DNA of 64,000 nucleotides from Pontixanthobacter sp. CEM42 (GCF_017812015.1 NZ_JADQTN010000002.1:915067-979066); one strand, 5' to 3'. Counted from the stretch's first letter, positions 53,160 through 62,681 are shown. The notes: generated from the sequence alone by a model not told the origin. A program made the numbers and translations.

Positions 53160-53549
53160 ATGGCTTATGCGAAGATTGGCGCCATTTCCTACGCGCTTTG
53201 GTCGCTGCTGCATATTGTGCTTGGGGTGACCCGCCTCGCCGAAAGGGCGGGTGAAGGCGCGTTGGCCGAAGCCACAGGCAGGCTTGCTCAGGGGCATTGG
53301 ACGCTTTTCTATATCGGTGTGTTCGGCCTTATCTGTTCGTACTTTAACTGGCGGAACAACACAGCCGCATATTGGGTGGCAGCGTTCATTATCTCAGCCG
53401 AAGATATCGGCTTCATCGTGTTCCCGGTGCTTTATGGGCAAACACCGTTTCCGGCTTCGGTGATCGGGCCAACTCTCTGGATCATCGGTCTGGTCTTTAC
53501 AACACTTGCCTATTTGCAGGGGCGGAACGAGGCGCAGGCGCAGCTGTAA
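53160..53549 (+). CDS. Four-helix membrane protein, function unknown
   Basis: A protein of 129 aa made of four hydrophobic helices (about 8-22, 47-62, 68-90, 100-120), with little else. I do not recognise a named family. The ribosome site ACGGAG is in the end of the hydrolase gene, 4 bases away, so it is translated from the same mRNA. A 13-bp hairpin follows its stop. Confidence 0.7.
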   Translation: MAYAKIGAISYALWSLLHIVLGVTRLAERAGEGALAEATGRLAQGHWTLFYIGVFGLICSYFNWRNNTAAYWVAAFIISAEDIGFIVFPVLYGQTPFPASVIGPTLWIIGLVFTTLAYLQGRNEAQAQL

Positions 53550-53568
53550 GCCAGTTCCTGCCTAAGCT

Positions 53569-53614
53569 CTACCGGGTGAGGTCTTGAACGCCTCTTGAAT
53601 TCCTCATCCGGTAG
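53569..53614 (+). terminator. Hairpin after the receptor/hydrolase/membrane-protein unit
   Basis: CTACCGGGTGAGG (53569-53581) and CCTCATCCGGTAG (53602-53614) pair along all 13 bases with one G-U, around a 20-base loop. It begins 20 bases after the stop at 53549. No T-run follows, so it may be an mRNA-stabilising or Rho-type end rather than an intrinsic terminator. Confidence 0.5.
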
Positions 53615-53867
53615 TTCAATCACTCGCGCCAATGCAGTGATCAACTCTTTGCGCACCGGTCCGGCAAGACGTCTATGCCTGCCGTTTCATGTATTTCGTT
53701 TCCCATTCGTGCAAATGCGATGGTATTCCGGTCGAAAACCACGAGAGCAGCCCGCGAAGTCGTCGGGCGCTAATTACCCATCCCCCGTGGGGTTCCGTTC
53801 CCGATTGCTTCAACCTCCAATCCCTCAGGCCCCCTCTTATGCGCCTGAATTTGAAAAGGTACCCCCT

Positions 53868-54674
53868 ATGAAGCGATACTTTTCCCTTGGGCGGACACGA
53901 CTCCGCCTTGTTACTACTTTGCTTGTTACGATGATCCCATTCTCGCCTGCGCTCGCGCAGTCAGCCGAAGAGGATGAGGAAGACGGCGATTGGTCCGTGA
54001 TCCTCGGTGTCGGCGCGATGATGAATCCCGAGTTCAGCGGGAGCGACTCGTCTGAGATTGGCCCGGTGCCGATTGTCGACATTGAGTATAAGGATCGCAT
54101 TTTCCTCAACACTCAGGATGGTCTGGGTGTCTGGGTTCTCAACAACGACAAATTCTATCTCGGCACGTCGGTCGGATACAATTTCGATGCTCGTGATTTT
54201 GGCGATCAGCCTGAATTTGCAGGCCTGGTGAATGCCAACGAAACGATCGAAGCCAAGGTGTTGGCCGGCGTCGAATTCGGTCCGGTCGAGGTCGACCTCG
54301 AGGTTGCCCAAGGCATAAGCGGAGGCCATGATGGCATGCATGCCACTTTGAGTGCTGGCCTTGGTTTGCCAATCACCGATAAGCTTGGAGTCGAATTTGG
54401 TCCGTTCGTCACCTGGGGCAATTCCAACTACATCCAAACCATGTACGGCGTGACTGAAGAGGAAGCGGCAAACTCGGCCTTTGCCGAATACACACCGGGC
54501 TCCGGAATCGAGCGATTTGGTGCCGAGGCCCAGTCTATCTACCGGCTCACTGATAGACTTGGGATCGGAGCACAGGTTGAATACAGCAGGCTTGTTGGCG
54601 ACGCAGCGGACAGCCCTTTTATCGAAACCAAAAACCAGCTTGAAGTGATCGGTGGAGTCTTCTTCCGCTTTTGA
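53868..54674 (+). CDS. MipA/OmpV family outer-membrane protein
   Basis: A protein of 268 aa. The ATG at 53868 is chosen because a signal peptide follows (RLVTTLLVTMIPFSPALAQ); the open frame continues upstream to 53595 but that part has no protein character. The barrel shows the MipA/OmpV features: an acidic start (EEDEEDGDWSVILGVGAMM), PEFSGSDSSEIGPVPIVDIEYKD and a C-terminal Phe (VIGGVFFRF). Members are thought to scaffold murein enzymes or act as porin-like barrels. It is separated from the unit before it by a hairpin. Confidence 0.82.
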   Translation: MKRYFSLGRTRLRLVTTLLVTMIPFSPALAQSAEEDEEDGDWSVILGVGAMMNPEFSGSDSSEIGPVPIVDIEYKDRIFLNTQDGLGVWVLNNDKFYLGTSVGYNFDARDFGDQPEFAGLVNANETIEAKVLAGVEFGPVEVDLEVAQGISGGHDGMHATLSAGLGLPITDKLGVEFGPFVTWGNSNYIQTMYGVTEEEAANSAFAEYTPGSGIERFGAEAQSIYRLTDRLGIGAQVEYSRLVGDAADSPFIETKNQLEVIGGVFFRF

Positions 54675-54824
54675 GTTGTTAGCTCTAGGCGCGCGCTCAC
54701 AAGATCGGACGCCACAGGCGTCGCGGAGTGATTGGGTCGGTAACTCGGATCTATCACTCCGCAATGGCGGCATTGTTGAACTAGCCAAAAGCCAATTTCA
54801 GACACGCCAAGCAAGCCCCATCTA

Positions 54825-54913
54825 GGTCTTGTCAGATTAAACGTACCTGATTGAAAGTTGGGTTCGAACGGGTAGGGCAGGGACCATGCCCAGACGCAAG
54901 AAACCGGCCGGTC
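54825..54913 (+). mobile_element. Left-end stub of an IS6-type element
   Basis: 89 bases that align with the left end of the two complete IS copies, including a variant terminal repeat (GGTCTTGTCA), the ACCTGATTGAAA and GGGTAGGGCAGGG leader blocks, an ATG at 54886 and the first nine codons (MPRRKKPAG). The alignment ends exactly where the next IS begins (54914). It is therefore an older third copy broken by that insertion or by recombination. Confidence 0.75.
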
Positions 54914-55754
54914 GGTGCTGTCAAAGCAAATGCACCTGATTGAAAATCGAAGCTAGCTGAGTAGGGCAGGGCGATGCCCAGACCCAAGAAACCAGCCAAT
55001 CCATTTCGCTATTTCAACTCATCTCCTGAGATCATCCGCCTGGCTGTGATGATGTACGTCCGCTTCCCGCTTTCGCTCAGGAACGTCGAGGATTTGCTGT
55101 TTGAGCGCGGGATCGACGTCTGTCACGAGACCGTGAGACTGTGGTGGAACCGGTTCGGTCCGCTGTTTGCTGCAGACATTCGTCGGCAACGAGTAAGTCG
55201 AATGAAGGGCTTTCGTCATTGGCAGTGGCACCTCGATGAGGTGTTTGTGAAGATCAATGGCGAGGCGCACTATTTGTGGCGGGCGGTGGATCAAGAAGGC
55301 GAGATCCTCGAGAGTTACGTCACGAAGAAGCGAGATAAGAAGGCTGCATTACGGTTCCTGAAGAAGGCATTGAAGCGGCATGGTCAGGCGGAAAAAATTG
55401 TCACCGACGGGCGCCGAACCTATCCGGCAGCTATGCGAGATCTAGGGATTCTAGACCGCCGTGAGATGGGGCGGTGGAAGAACAATCGAGTGGAGAACGG
55501 CCACCTCCCGTTCCGACGAAAGGAGCGAGTGATGCAACGTTTCCGTCGGATGAAATCGTTACAGAAGTTCGCTTCGCTCCACGCCAATGTCCACAATCAC
55601 TTCAATTCCCAGCGCCACCTCGTCGATAGACGAACTTACAAGACCGCCCGCTCAGCCGCACTGGCTGAGTGGCAAAACCTTGTGGCCTGAAGAGTGTTGG
55701 GAAAGGGGAGAGTTACGCCAATCGGAGACAAGTTGCAGTTAGTCTGACAGCACC
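54914..55754 (+). mobile_element. IS6-family insertion sequence, copy 1 (841 bp)
   Basis: The terminal inverted repeats are GGTGCTGTCA at 54914 and TGACAGCACC ending at 55754, with weaker matching further inward. One transposase gene starts 60 bases in. No 8-bp target duplication is seen (GGCCGGTC before, CTCTGGAT after), consistent with rearrangement or cointegrate-type movement. Confidence 0.85.
54974..55690 (+). CDS. IS6-family transposase, copy 1
   Basis: A DDE transposase of 238 aa. The N-terminal HTH region includes YVRFPLSLRNVEDLLFERGI. Catalytic residues are Asp 88 (WHLDEVFVKI), Asp 145 (IVTDG) and Glu 174 (RVENGHLP). Near the last residue this copy has ENGHLP where copy 2 has ENSHLP, and GRRTYPAA where copy 2 has GLKSYPAA; these may be functional variants or early decay. 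Length and reading frame are intact. Confidence 0.88.
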   Translation: MPRPKKPANPFRYFNSSPEIIRLAVMMYVRFPLSLRNVEDLLFERGIDVCHETVRLWWNRFGPLFAADIRRQRVSRMKGFRHWQWHLDEVFVKINGEAHYLWRAVDQEGEILESYVTKKRDKKAALRFLKKALKRHGQAEKIVTDGRRTYPAAMRDLGILDRREMGRWKNNRVENGHLPFRRKERVMQRFRRMKSLQKFASLHANVHNHFNSQRHLVDRRTYKTARSAALAEWQNLVA

Positions 55755-56307
55755 CTCTGGATTATACATTGCAGTTACGACCTGCGGTGCTGCTGACCGT
55801 CATCCAGAAGCAACTTCAACTCATGTCGTGGAGCTGTCTAGCGGGAATATAATTGGCTCTATACGGGATGGTTTCGCGGCTTTGGCATGGAGTCCTACCG
55901 CGCAGCAGCTTCTGACATTCAAGCGGCCTGCGTCAGCCGAACTCGTAGAGGCGGATGCTGTTTTTCGACTACTCGACCTAACCGATAATGCCGTAAGCGA
56001 AAGTCAGAATGCGGCTGATTTTGGTCTTTGGGCAAAGCGCGCTGCAATTCAAAATATCCCGAATGGGCTAGCGGTGAACGCCAACGGCGACCGTGTGTTC
56101 AAGCGTGAATATAAGAGCGGAGAGGCGAGTTCCGAAGTACGGCAAGTGTTTCAAGTGATTAATATATCTGGCGACGATCCTGTCGTGGAAATGGAAATTG
56201 ACGGAGAGGTAGCCGATGCTGACTGGTCTCCGATTGATCCTAACTGCTTTGTTACGGCAGGCGGTTTTGGTCATGAAAATGACGTAAGAATTTGGGCGAT
56301 TGAATGA
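55755..56307 (+). pseudogene. 3' fragment of a beta-propeller (WD40/TolB-like) gene cut by the IS
   Basis: The frame is open from inside the IS right end, but the native part begins at about 55755 (PSGLYIAVTTCGAADRH). The remaining ~183 aa show repeated blade-like motifs: VVELSSGNIIGSIRDGFAALAWSPTAQQLL and MEIDGEVADADWSPIDPNCFVTAGGFG, with the W-S-P end of TolB/WD40 blades. The 5' part of the gene is gone. The function of the parent is not recognisable. Confidence 0.65.
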
Positions 56308-56726
56308 ACCTGAAAAGGGAATGTTGCTCTTGATAGACGTAGTGCAAGATGTGCGGTGTAATACACCGCATCTTGGGAAGGGAGACGCTTTTGCGCTCTC
56401 CCGTTCCATCCCTCTACCAGTTGGCGCGGTAAGTAGGTATCTTGAGGATCTGGCTAGAGGCCAGATATAAGAGCCATATTCCGCACCAAAGCCCGTATCG
56501 TCGGTCAATCCTCACAAGGAAAACTTTGCTCTCCCTTTGCAAACCCATCGCTTCTTTCAGAAAGATCAAAGTGAGCGTCTCGCAGCTCCTTTTGAAACTC
56601 CGGCCCTAATTTGGATAAGATGAACGCCAGGGAGCCTTTAGTCGCCACAAGAAATTGAGTTTCTGTCGTACAAAGCCGAGCAGCGAACGCACCCGCGCCT
56701 CCGCATTCTCTATCGACTGTTTTGAG
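56308..56726. other. Non-coding gap between convergent units
   Basis: A 419-base gap with one hairpin (56345-56375, separate entry) and otherwise nothing I can interpret. Short frames here have no protein character. Confidence 0.45.
56345..56375. terminator. Hairpin after the beta-propeller fragment
   Basis: CAAGATGTGCGGTGTA and TACACCGCATCTTG pair along 14 bases with a 2-base bulge and almost no loop. It lies 37 bases after the stop at 56307 and could end transcripts from both convergent sides; no T-run is present. Confidence 0.4.
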
Positions 56727-58076
56727 CTAGCTCAAGCCAAAGTACTGGTATGCCATCGCGACACCGAGCAATACTGTCGATCCGGCAAGATATGGATTGA
56801 GTTTTCGATCCACTACCAATGCCTTGGCGCTGTACGCAACAAAACCTAGCAGAAGAGCTTTGTCCAAACTGAAGGTGACGGCTGAAAGCAGACCCATCGC
56901 TGTGACAACGAAGAAATCGAAACTAGCCAATTTCTTATTGGCATCATCCCCACCTTGAGTGAAAAGTTCATCTCTCGGGAAGAGCAGCCAGCCAACATAA
57001 ATCAAAGTGCCTGCAACAGCGGCTGTTGGGACGATACTCACTAGTGACGAGAGGCTCAGGCTCGCAAACATTAGCAAGGCGCAAACAATAGCGACAATGC
57101 CCGTCCGACCGCCTTGACCAATGCCAACGGCACTTTCCACATAGGTGATGACTGTCGAAGTACCCAAGGCGCTTCCGACCATCGTAGCCCCGCCATCTAC
57201 ATAGAGGGCCTTGTCCATGTTTTTGACTGCACCCTCTGTTTGCAAATTCGTTTGGCGAGTTAAGCCGATAAATTTACCTATGCTGCCATAAAAATCGATC
57301 ATGAAAAAGACTAGAAGAACAGTCCATGTTCTTGGGTCTGAAAATATCCCAAACAGATCAAACGCACCTAAGGCTGAAAAAAATTCGCTTGCTACCGCAG
57401 GGGGAGTGTCAGCCTTCACATCAAGAAAATGAGCGATTACGGTACAAAGTACGATTGAAACAAGCATGCCTGCAAAAAACACAGGCCGACCGGTGGATTT
57501 TCTTCTCAAACCGAGGAGTAAGGCTACAGCGAAACCGATGTACAATAAGAACGCTTTAGGGGACGCAAAGTCACCCACCGCTGATGGTACGCCGTCCGAA
57601 AACTGAACTAAGTCCGTCACAACCAATCCGATAACCATTACGAACACGCCAACGGAAACAGATATCGCAACCTTCAAACCTTCGGGAATAGAATCAATGA
57701 TGCGCTGCCTCGCAGGGATGATCGTCAAAACCAAACACAAGAGGCCCGACCAAAATACGATTCCCAGCGCTTCCTGCCAGGTGAAGCCGAGCGTTGCGAC
57801 GACCACAAATGCAAAGAAGCCATTGGCCTCTAGGCCAGGTGCTAACGCAAAAGGTAAGCGCGCATACAGCCCCATTATCAACGTCGCAGATGCCGAAGCT
57901 ACTATGGTTGCGAAAAAGACAGCGCCAGCTGGTATTCCAGACTCACTCAAGATTGCTGGGTTGAGAATGAAAATGTAAGCAATGCTGAGGAATAAGCTTA
58001 TGCCAGCAACAACCTCAGTGGTCCAATCTGTTTGCAATCTCTCGAACTCAAACCTTTCAGCGATAGATCGAAGCAT
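56727..58076 (-). CDS. NCS2/AzgA-type nucleobase permease, second of pair
   Basis: An integral membrane protein of 449 aa with about 12-14 helices. The AzgA/PbuG-like marks are TEVVAGISLFLSIAYIFILNPAIL at the N-terminus, LPFALAPGLEANGFFAFVV, and FFMIDFYGSIGKFIGL. These proteins import purine bases such as adenine, guanine, hypoxanthine or xanthine by proton symport. It lies 39 bases downstream of a paralogous permease in the same orientation, inside the IS-bounded segment. Confidence 0.85.
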   Translation of the reverse strand: MLRSIAERFEFERLQTDWTTEVVAGISLFLSIAYIFILNPAILSESGIPAGAVFFATIVASASATLIMGLYARLPFALAPGLEANGFFAFVVVATLGFTWQEALGIVFWSGLLCLVLTIIPARQRIIDSIPEGLKVAISVSVGVFVMVIGLVVTDLVQFSDGVPSAVGDFASPKAFLLYIGFAVALLLGLRRKSTGRPVFFAGMLVSIVLCTVIAHFLDVKADTPPAVASEFFSALGAFDLFGIFSDPRTWTVLLVFFMIDFYGSIGKFIGLTRQTNLQTEGAVKNMDKALYVDGGATMVGSALGTSTVITYVESAVGIGQGGRTGIVAIVCALLMFASLSLSSLVSIVPTAAVAGTLIYVGWLLFPRDELFTQGGDDANKKLASFDFFVVTAMGLLSAVTFSLDKALLLGFVAYSAKALVVDRKLNPYLAGSTVLLGVAMAYQYFGLS

Positions 58077-58115
58077 ACTCCCCTCCCGTTAACAGCGCCA
58101 TTTTTCGAATAATAA

Positions 58116-59489
58116 TTAAGCACGATTGATGCCGAATAGCCAACCTAAAACCAAAAAACACCCCAAGATAATTGCAGATAGAATGAGTATCCAATTGAGT
58201 CTCACATTTACGAACTCAATCTTATGCGAGTACACGCGTAAGACGTTCTTGACGGCATAGCCTAGGAAGCCTGTCGATAGGGCTGTGAATAGCGAAAAGT
58301 CTATTATCACCAGGCCCGACATTACCGTGATGATCAACCAATCAAAGTTATCCAGGCCTTCGCCTAATGGCAGCGTCCGCATGATCTTGAACCCAATATA
58401 CGTAAGCGCAGGAACTGTCGCTGTAGCCGGGATCATCAAGATGTAAGGGGCAAGAAAGAGTACAAGGATCATCAAAAGACCGCATACAATCGCGGTAACC
58501 CCTGTGCGCCCCCCCACGTTTATGCCAACGCCGCTTTCGACAAATGTAGTGATACTAGTCACACCTAGAAAAGAGCCGAAGAATGTTGCGATGCCATCTA
58601 GTGAAAGCGCCCTAGGAGCTCGCTCGCGCAGGTCTGAGCTCATGGACTTTCCCTCGAGCAGGCCGATGAATTTTGCCACGCTGCCATAGAAGTCGATCAG
58701 AAAAAGAGTGAGAACGACAATCATAGCCTGAACGGAGAACACGATAGAAGACAGGCTCTGTAGATTTATCGCGTTAGCGTTCGTCAGACGAAAATCTTCA
58801 AATCCGGGATTGTAAGCCGTCGGATCGCCTGCAAAGATCTGGATGAGCCCGCAGACCAAAATGCCAAGCAAAATTGAGCCAGAAAAGCCAACGCGACTAA
58901 AGAAAAAAGTTACTGCAAGGCCGATCATGACAGAGTAGAAAGTGAGATTGAGCTCAACACTGCTCACCGTCAAAAAGCCACGACTGTAATCAAAAACGCC
59001 GATTAAATTCAATGAGACGACAACTAAAAACAAGCCTATTGAGAAAGTTATGGCGTGCTTTAGTTTGACGGGGACCTGATCGATAAGGGTGTCTCTCACT
59101 TTTGCGATCGTGAGGATAACGAATAGCAAGCTCGACAGGAATATCATTGCGAGGGCTTGCCTCCAGTCGAACCCCAAAAGTCCGACAACCGTAAAGGCGA
59201 CGTAAGTACTCATCTCTAGCCCGGGAGCTAGCGCGAATGGAAGTCGAGCAAATATGCCCATCGCGATTGTTGAAATCGACGAGATGATTATCGCCGCGTA
59301 AAGTACAGAAACAAGGTCCATGCCCGCCAATTGCAATATCGTTGGCGTAACGATAAAGATATAAACCAAGCTTGCGAAGGTTGATGTGCCTGCGAGCACC
59401 TCCGTTCCCCACCTCGCGTTATGTTTGGAGAAATAGAAGTACTCTTCGACTGCGGCAACAATGCCTTTTCCGAAATTAGGCGCCTGCAC
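58116..59489 (-). CDS. NCS2/AzgA-type nucleobase permease, first of pair
   Basis: A permease of 457 aa starting at GTG (59489), one base after the stop of the upstream membrane protein gene. The features match those of its neighbour: AGTSTFASLVYIFIVTPTIL, LPFALAPGLEMSTYVAFTVV and FLIDFYGSVAKFIGL. In the substrate-site segment it reads LEMSTYVAF where the neighbour has LEANGFFAF, so the two may differ in specificity. It is clearly a paralogue, not a recent duplicate. Confidence 0.85.
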   Translation of the reverse strand: MQAPNFGKGIVAAVEEYFYFSKHNARWGTEVLAGTSTFASLVYIFIVTPTILQLAGMDLVSVLYAAIIISSISTIAMGIFARLPFALAPGLEMSTYVAFTVVGLLGFDWRQALAMIFLSSLLFVILTIAKVRDTLIDQVPVKLKHAITFSIGLFLVVVSLNLIGVFDYSRGFLTVSSVELNLTFYSVMIGLAVTFFFSRVGFSGSILLGILVCGLIQIFAGDPTAYNPGFEDFRLTNANAINLQSLSSIVFSVQAMIVVLTLFLIDFYGSVAKFIGLLEGKSMSSDLRERAPRALSLDGIATFFGSFLGVTSITTFVESGVGINVGGRTGVTAIVCGLLMILVLFLAPYILMIPATATVPALTYIGFKIMRTLPLGEGLDNFDWLIITVMSGLVIIDFSLFTALSTGFLGYAVKNVLRVYSHKIEFVNVRLNWILILSAIILGCFLVLGWLFGINRA

Positions 59490-59490
59490 G

Positions 59491-59994
59491 TTATTTTACC
59501 AACTCTTTCAACTTCTCGTCTGTTCGTTCCTTGGCCAAGAGCGCGAGAAAAGCCGCAATCGCCATCTTTGAGTGCTCGAAAATTTTGCTGTCTCCGAATA
59601 TCTCGACGAGAATCAGGACTATGAAAGCTAGGGCCGCAAGAGATAGAGACGGGGCCATGGCAGAAAACAAAAGAGCCACAACGCTTAAAACAGAAGCCGC
59701 AATGTAGAAGAGGCCGTAAAAGGCGCAAGTGACTATAAGACCAACGGAAATTGCATATCTGGATGAGTTCTCAATCACCTTTGCTAGTGCCAATTCGAGC
59801 TTTGCGGATAAGTCTTGGGAAGCAAAATCGGGAATTTCACCAAGGTCTGCGACCATCAAAGAAGCGGTCACAGCGAAAGTTAACACAGACACCACAATCA
59901 CAATCGTGGCGACCCAAGCGTTTTTCCAATACGACAAAGCCCCCCCCATGGACAATCTTAATTGTCTGGAACTAGCTAACGAAGTTTCTTTCAA
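59491..59994 (-). CDS. Small membrane protein upstream of the NCS2 permeases
   Basis: A protein of 167 aa with one membrane helix near residues 28-50 (AWVATIVIVVSVLTFAVTASL), a second and third around 85-130 (VGLIVTCAFYGLFYIAAS, LAALAFIVLILVEIF) and a charged tail (KERTDEKLKELVK). The family is not recognised. It is first in a three-gene operon with the two permeases (1-base gap), so an accessory or regulatory role in uptake is possible. Confidence 0.65.
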   Translation of the reverse strand: MKETSLASSRQLRLSMGGALSYWKNAWVATIVIVVSVLTFAVTASLMVADLGEIPDFASQDLSAKLELALAKVIENSSRYAISVGLIVTCAFYGLFYIAASVLSVVALLFSAMAPSLSLAALAFIVLILVEIFGDSKIFEHSKMAIAAFLALLAKERTDEKLKELVK

Positions 59995-60223
59995 AACAAA
60001 AGAAGATAATACTATTTGTCTGTGCTGGTATTCGTTGTGCGATAGGCTTTATGGCATCGTGCTCTTTTCGGCTAGGAGGCCAAAAGCCACTTCTGGCCGA
60101 GTGCTATCGCTTCGGGTTATCGCGCTTCGACTGGAAATTATAGCTGGCCTTTCGATGATGCAATTCATCCGCATATCGCTGGATGTCTCCAATAGCGCTG
60201 ATAATCTCATACTCTATCGAGCG

Positions 60224-61064
60224 GGCACTGTCAGAGCAAATGCACCGGGTAGCGAAACACGCCTGATCAGCTAGGGCAGGGCGATGCCTAGACCCAAGAA
60301 GCCAGCGAGCCCATTTCGCTATTTCAATTCCTCGCCCGAGATTATCCGGTTGGTCGTGATGATGTACGTCCGTTTCCCGCTGAGCTTGCGTAATGTCGAA
60401 GATCTGTTGTCAGAGCGCGGTATCGACATTTGCCATGAAACGGTCCGGCACTGGTGGAACCGTTTTGGACCGCTCTTCGCGGCGGATGTGAAACGCCAAC
60501 GGATCAGCCGGATGCGCGGTTTTCGGCAATGGAAATGGCACCTCGACGAGGTCTATGTGAAGATAAATGGCGAGATGCACTACCTGTGGCGAGCGGTCGA
60601 CCAGGAGGGCGAGATTCTCGAGAGCTACGTGACGAAGAAGCGGGACAAGAAGGCGGCACTACGCTTTATGAAGAAGGCTCTGAAACGGCACGGTCGGGTG
60701 GAGAAGATCGTGACCGACGGGCTCAAATCATACCCTGCCGCGATGCGTGATCTTGGCAACCTCGACCGCCAAGAAGTCGGGCGGTGGAAGAACAATCAGG
60801 TGGAAAATAGCCACCTGCCACTCCGACGACGAGAGCGGTCCATGCTGCGGTTCAGGCAAATGAAATCGTTACAGAAATTCGCCTCAGTCCATTCCAACGT
60901 CCACAATCACTTCAACTCCCAGCGCCACCTCGTCGATAGACAGACTTACAAGACCGCCCGCTCAGCCGCACTGGCTGAGTGGCAAACACTCATGGCCTGA
61001 TACATGTCGGGGAAGGGGGCAGCTTTGCAAATCGGAGACAAGTTGCGGTTAGACTGACAGCACC
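60224..61064 (+). mobile_element. IS6-family insertion sequence, copy 2 (841 bp)
   Basis: Exactly the same length as copy 1, with the transposase ATG also 60 bases in. The left terminus is GGCACTGTCA (two mismatches) and the right terminus TGACAGCACC. It is in the same orientation as copy 1. The two copies differ at many bases, so they are related but not recently duplicated. No 8-bp target duplication is evident (CTATCGAG or TATCGAGC before, GGCAACGG after). Confidence 0.85.
60284..61000 (+). CDS. IS6-family transposase, copy 2
   Basis: A transposase of 238 aa, the same length as copy 1 and mostly identical in protein sequence. Catalytic residues are Asp 88 (WHLDEVYVKI), Asp 145 (IVTDG) and Glu 174 (QVENSHLP). 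It appears fully intact and is the better candidate for an active enzyme. Confidence 0.9.
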   Translation: MPRPKKPASPFRYFNSSPEIIRLVVMMYVRFPLSLRNVEDLLSERGIDICHETVRHWWNRFGPLFAADVKRQRISRMRGFRQWKWHLDEVYVKINGEMHYLWRAVDQEGEILESYVTKKRDKKAALRFMKKALKRHGRVEKIVTDGLKSYPAAMRDLGNLDRQEVGRWKNNQVENSHLPLRRRERSMLRFRQMKSLQKFASVHSNVHNHFNSQRHLVDRQTYKTARSAALAEWQTLMA

Positions 61065-62681
61065 GGCAACGGCAATCTCAGCATCTCGGGCAGCGCAGGC
61101 GCAATCGATTTTTCGGCCGCGCTTAAGATGAATATGGTAAGGGTTCTGTTCGAGGGCCCCGAGACACTTGCCGACGGTACGGAGCGCATATTCGAGACGC
61201 GCGACGAACAATTCTTCATACGCGGCGACCAACCGGAGCTGGCCGCGGGCATCGTGTGGAAACGCCCTGGCGGTCAGGTCCTAAATGCAAAAGCGTCGAT
61301 AAGCCGGCTTGATGTGCGCAGAGGACAGGCAAGCACCAGCACCGCCATTACATCGTCGGGCAGCAACCAATCCAGCATAGCCCAAACCAGCGCAATTACT
61401 GACGATATGCGCTTTGATGCTGACTATTCGCTTCCCGCCTTTGATGGGACGCTGAAGGCCATTGGCTTTGCGCGGCTTCGCAGCAATGATGCCACGACGC
61501 GGTTTACGCTCTTCGATGCACCTGGCAATCCTATGGCTGACCGCGCCTTTGAAGAAGAAAGCGCCTCCCAAGAATGGGTAGCACGCTTCGAGCAGCAATG
61601 GCGTGAGAGCGATGGCAAGAGTTGGCAACTGGCCGGCGAAGCGGCGTATAATTCGCTCGATCTTACGACTTCACTGCTTGCCTTTGATCCGGCTACGCCA
61701 TCGCAAGTTTTGTCCGAAACGCAGTCGCGAACAATGATTGAAGAACTGCGCAGCGAAATAACCGTGGCGCACCAGAGACGGTTAAACTCACAGTCCAGTC
61801 TTCAGATCTCCATCGGGGGAGAGGTTTCGGAAATCGGGCAAACAGGATTTAGGCGCGCCTTTTTCCGTCCCAAAGGTTTTGCCAACTATACCTTAAAGCC
61901 CGGATCCGATTGGACATTGTCTGCCCGTATTGCCCGAGAGGTAGGGCAGATCAACTTCCGCAATTTCGCATCAACCGTTTCGCTCATCGAGGGGGTTTCT
62001 ACACAAGAAAACCTCGGGCTTGTCCCGCAGCAAAGCTGGGTGATCACAGGAAGGGCTGAGCGCATTTTCGAAGCTGGCCACACATTCTCCTTGGCGCTCA
62101 CGCGGGAGCATATCTCGGACCTAGTCGATCGTATCCCTCTTGGAACTGACGGCGACGCTGTGGGGAATATTCCAACCGCCTCACGAACTGCCATTGAAAC
62201 CAGCGTCACTTTGGTTGGCTCGGGGCTTGGTCTGCCTGGTGTGCAACTCGACTTGAATGGCAATTGGCAGTGGTCGTCTGTCATCGATCCGATCGGAGGT
62301 TTTGACCGGGACATCGGCAATTTGCGCGTACGGGATTTGAGACTGCGCTTCAGACATGATCTCCCCCGATCTGATTGGTCCTATGGACTTGAGTTACGAG
62401 AGATCAAGCTCGCCCCGGTTTTTCGAGCGACTTTAACCGAATTTCGCAATGTTCCTGGCGGAGCCCTTTCGCCAGGAACCAATGCTGTATTTATTGAGAA
62501 CAAAGATCTGTTTGGTCTGCGTGCCCGTATCGAGGTGTCGGAGCTCCTCGGCCAGAAGTCGCGTTTCAGGCGATTGACACATAGCGGACGTCGCGATCTT
62601 ACGCCGATTGTCCGTATTGAAAATCGAGAGCGGTCGTTGGGAGGTCCTGTTTTGAGCCTTAGTCTGGGACGCACTTTTTAG
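61065..62681 (+). pseudogene. C-terminal part of a TonB-receptor-like outer-membrane barrel, 5' end removed by IS copy 2
   Basis: The frame is open from the first base after the IS (GNGNLSISGSAGAIDFSAAL), so the gene continued upstream before the insertion. The ATG at 61128 is internal. The ~538 remaining aa alternate like beta-strands of a large barrel (DYSLPAFDGTLKAIGFARL, LSLSLGRTF with C-terminal Phe), with no signal peptide or plug domain. It resembles the barrel half of TonB-dependent receptors. Without a signal peptide it cannot reach the outer membrane. Confidence 0.7.

Noticed and set aside
53595..53867. An upstream extension of the MipA/OmpV gene by 91 codons
   Set aside because: The extension has no protein-like pattern and would bury the clear signal peptide; the ATG at 53868 is the better start.
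54914..61064. A simple composite transposon formed by the two IS6 copies
   Set aside because: The copies are diverged from each other and no matching 8-bp target duplications are found at outer or inner ends, so one-step composite transposition is not supported.
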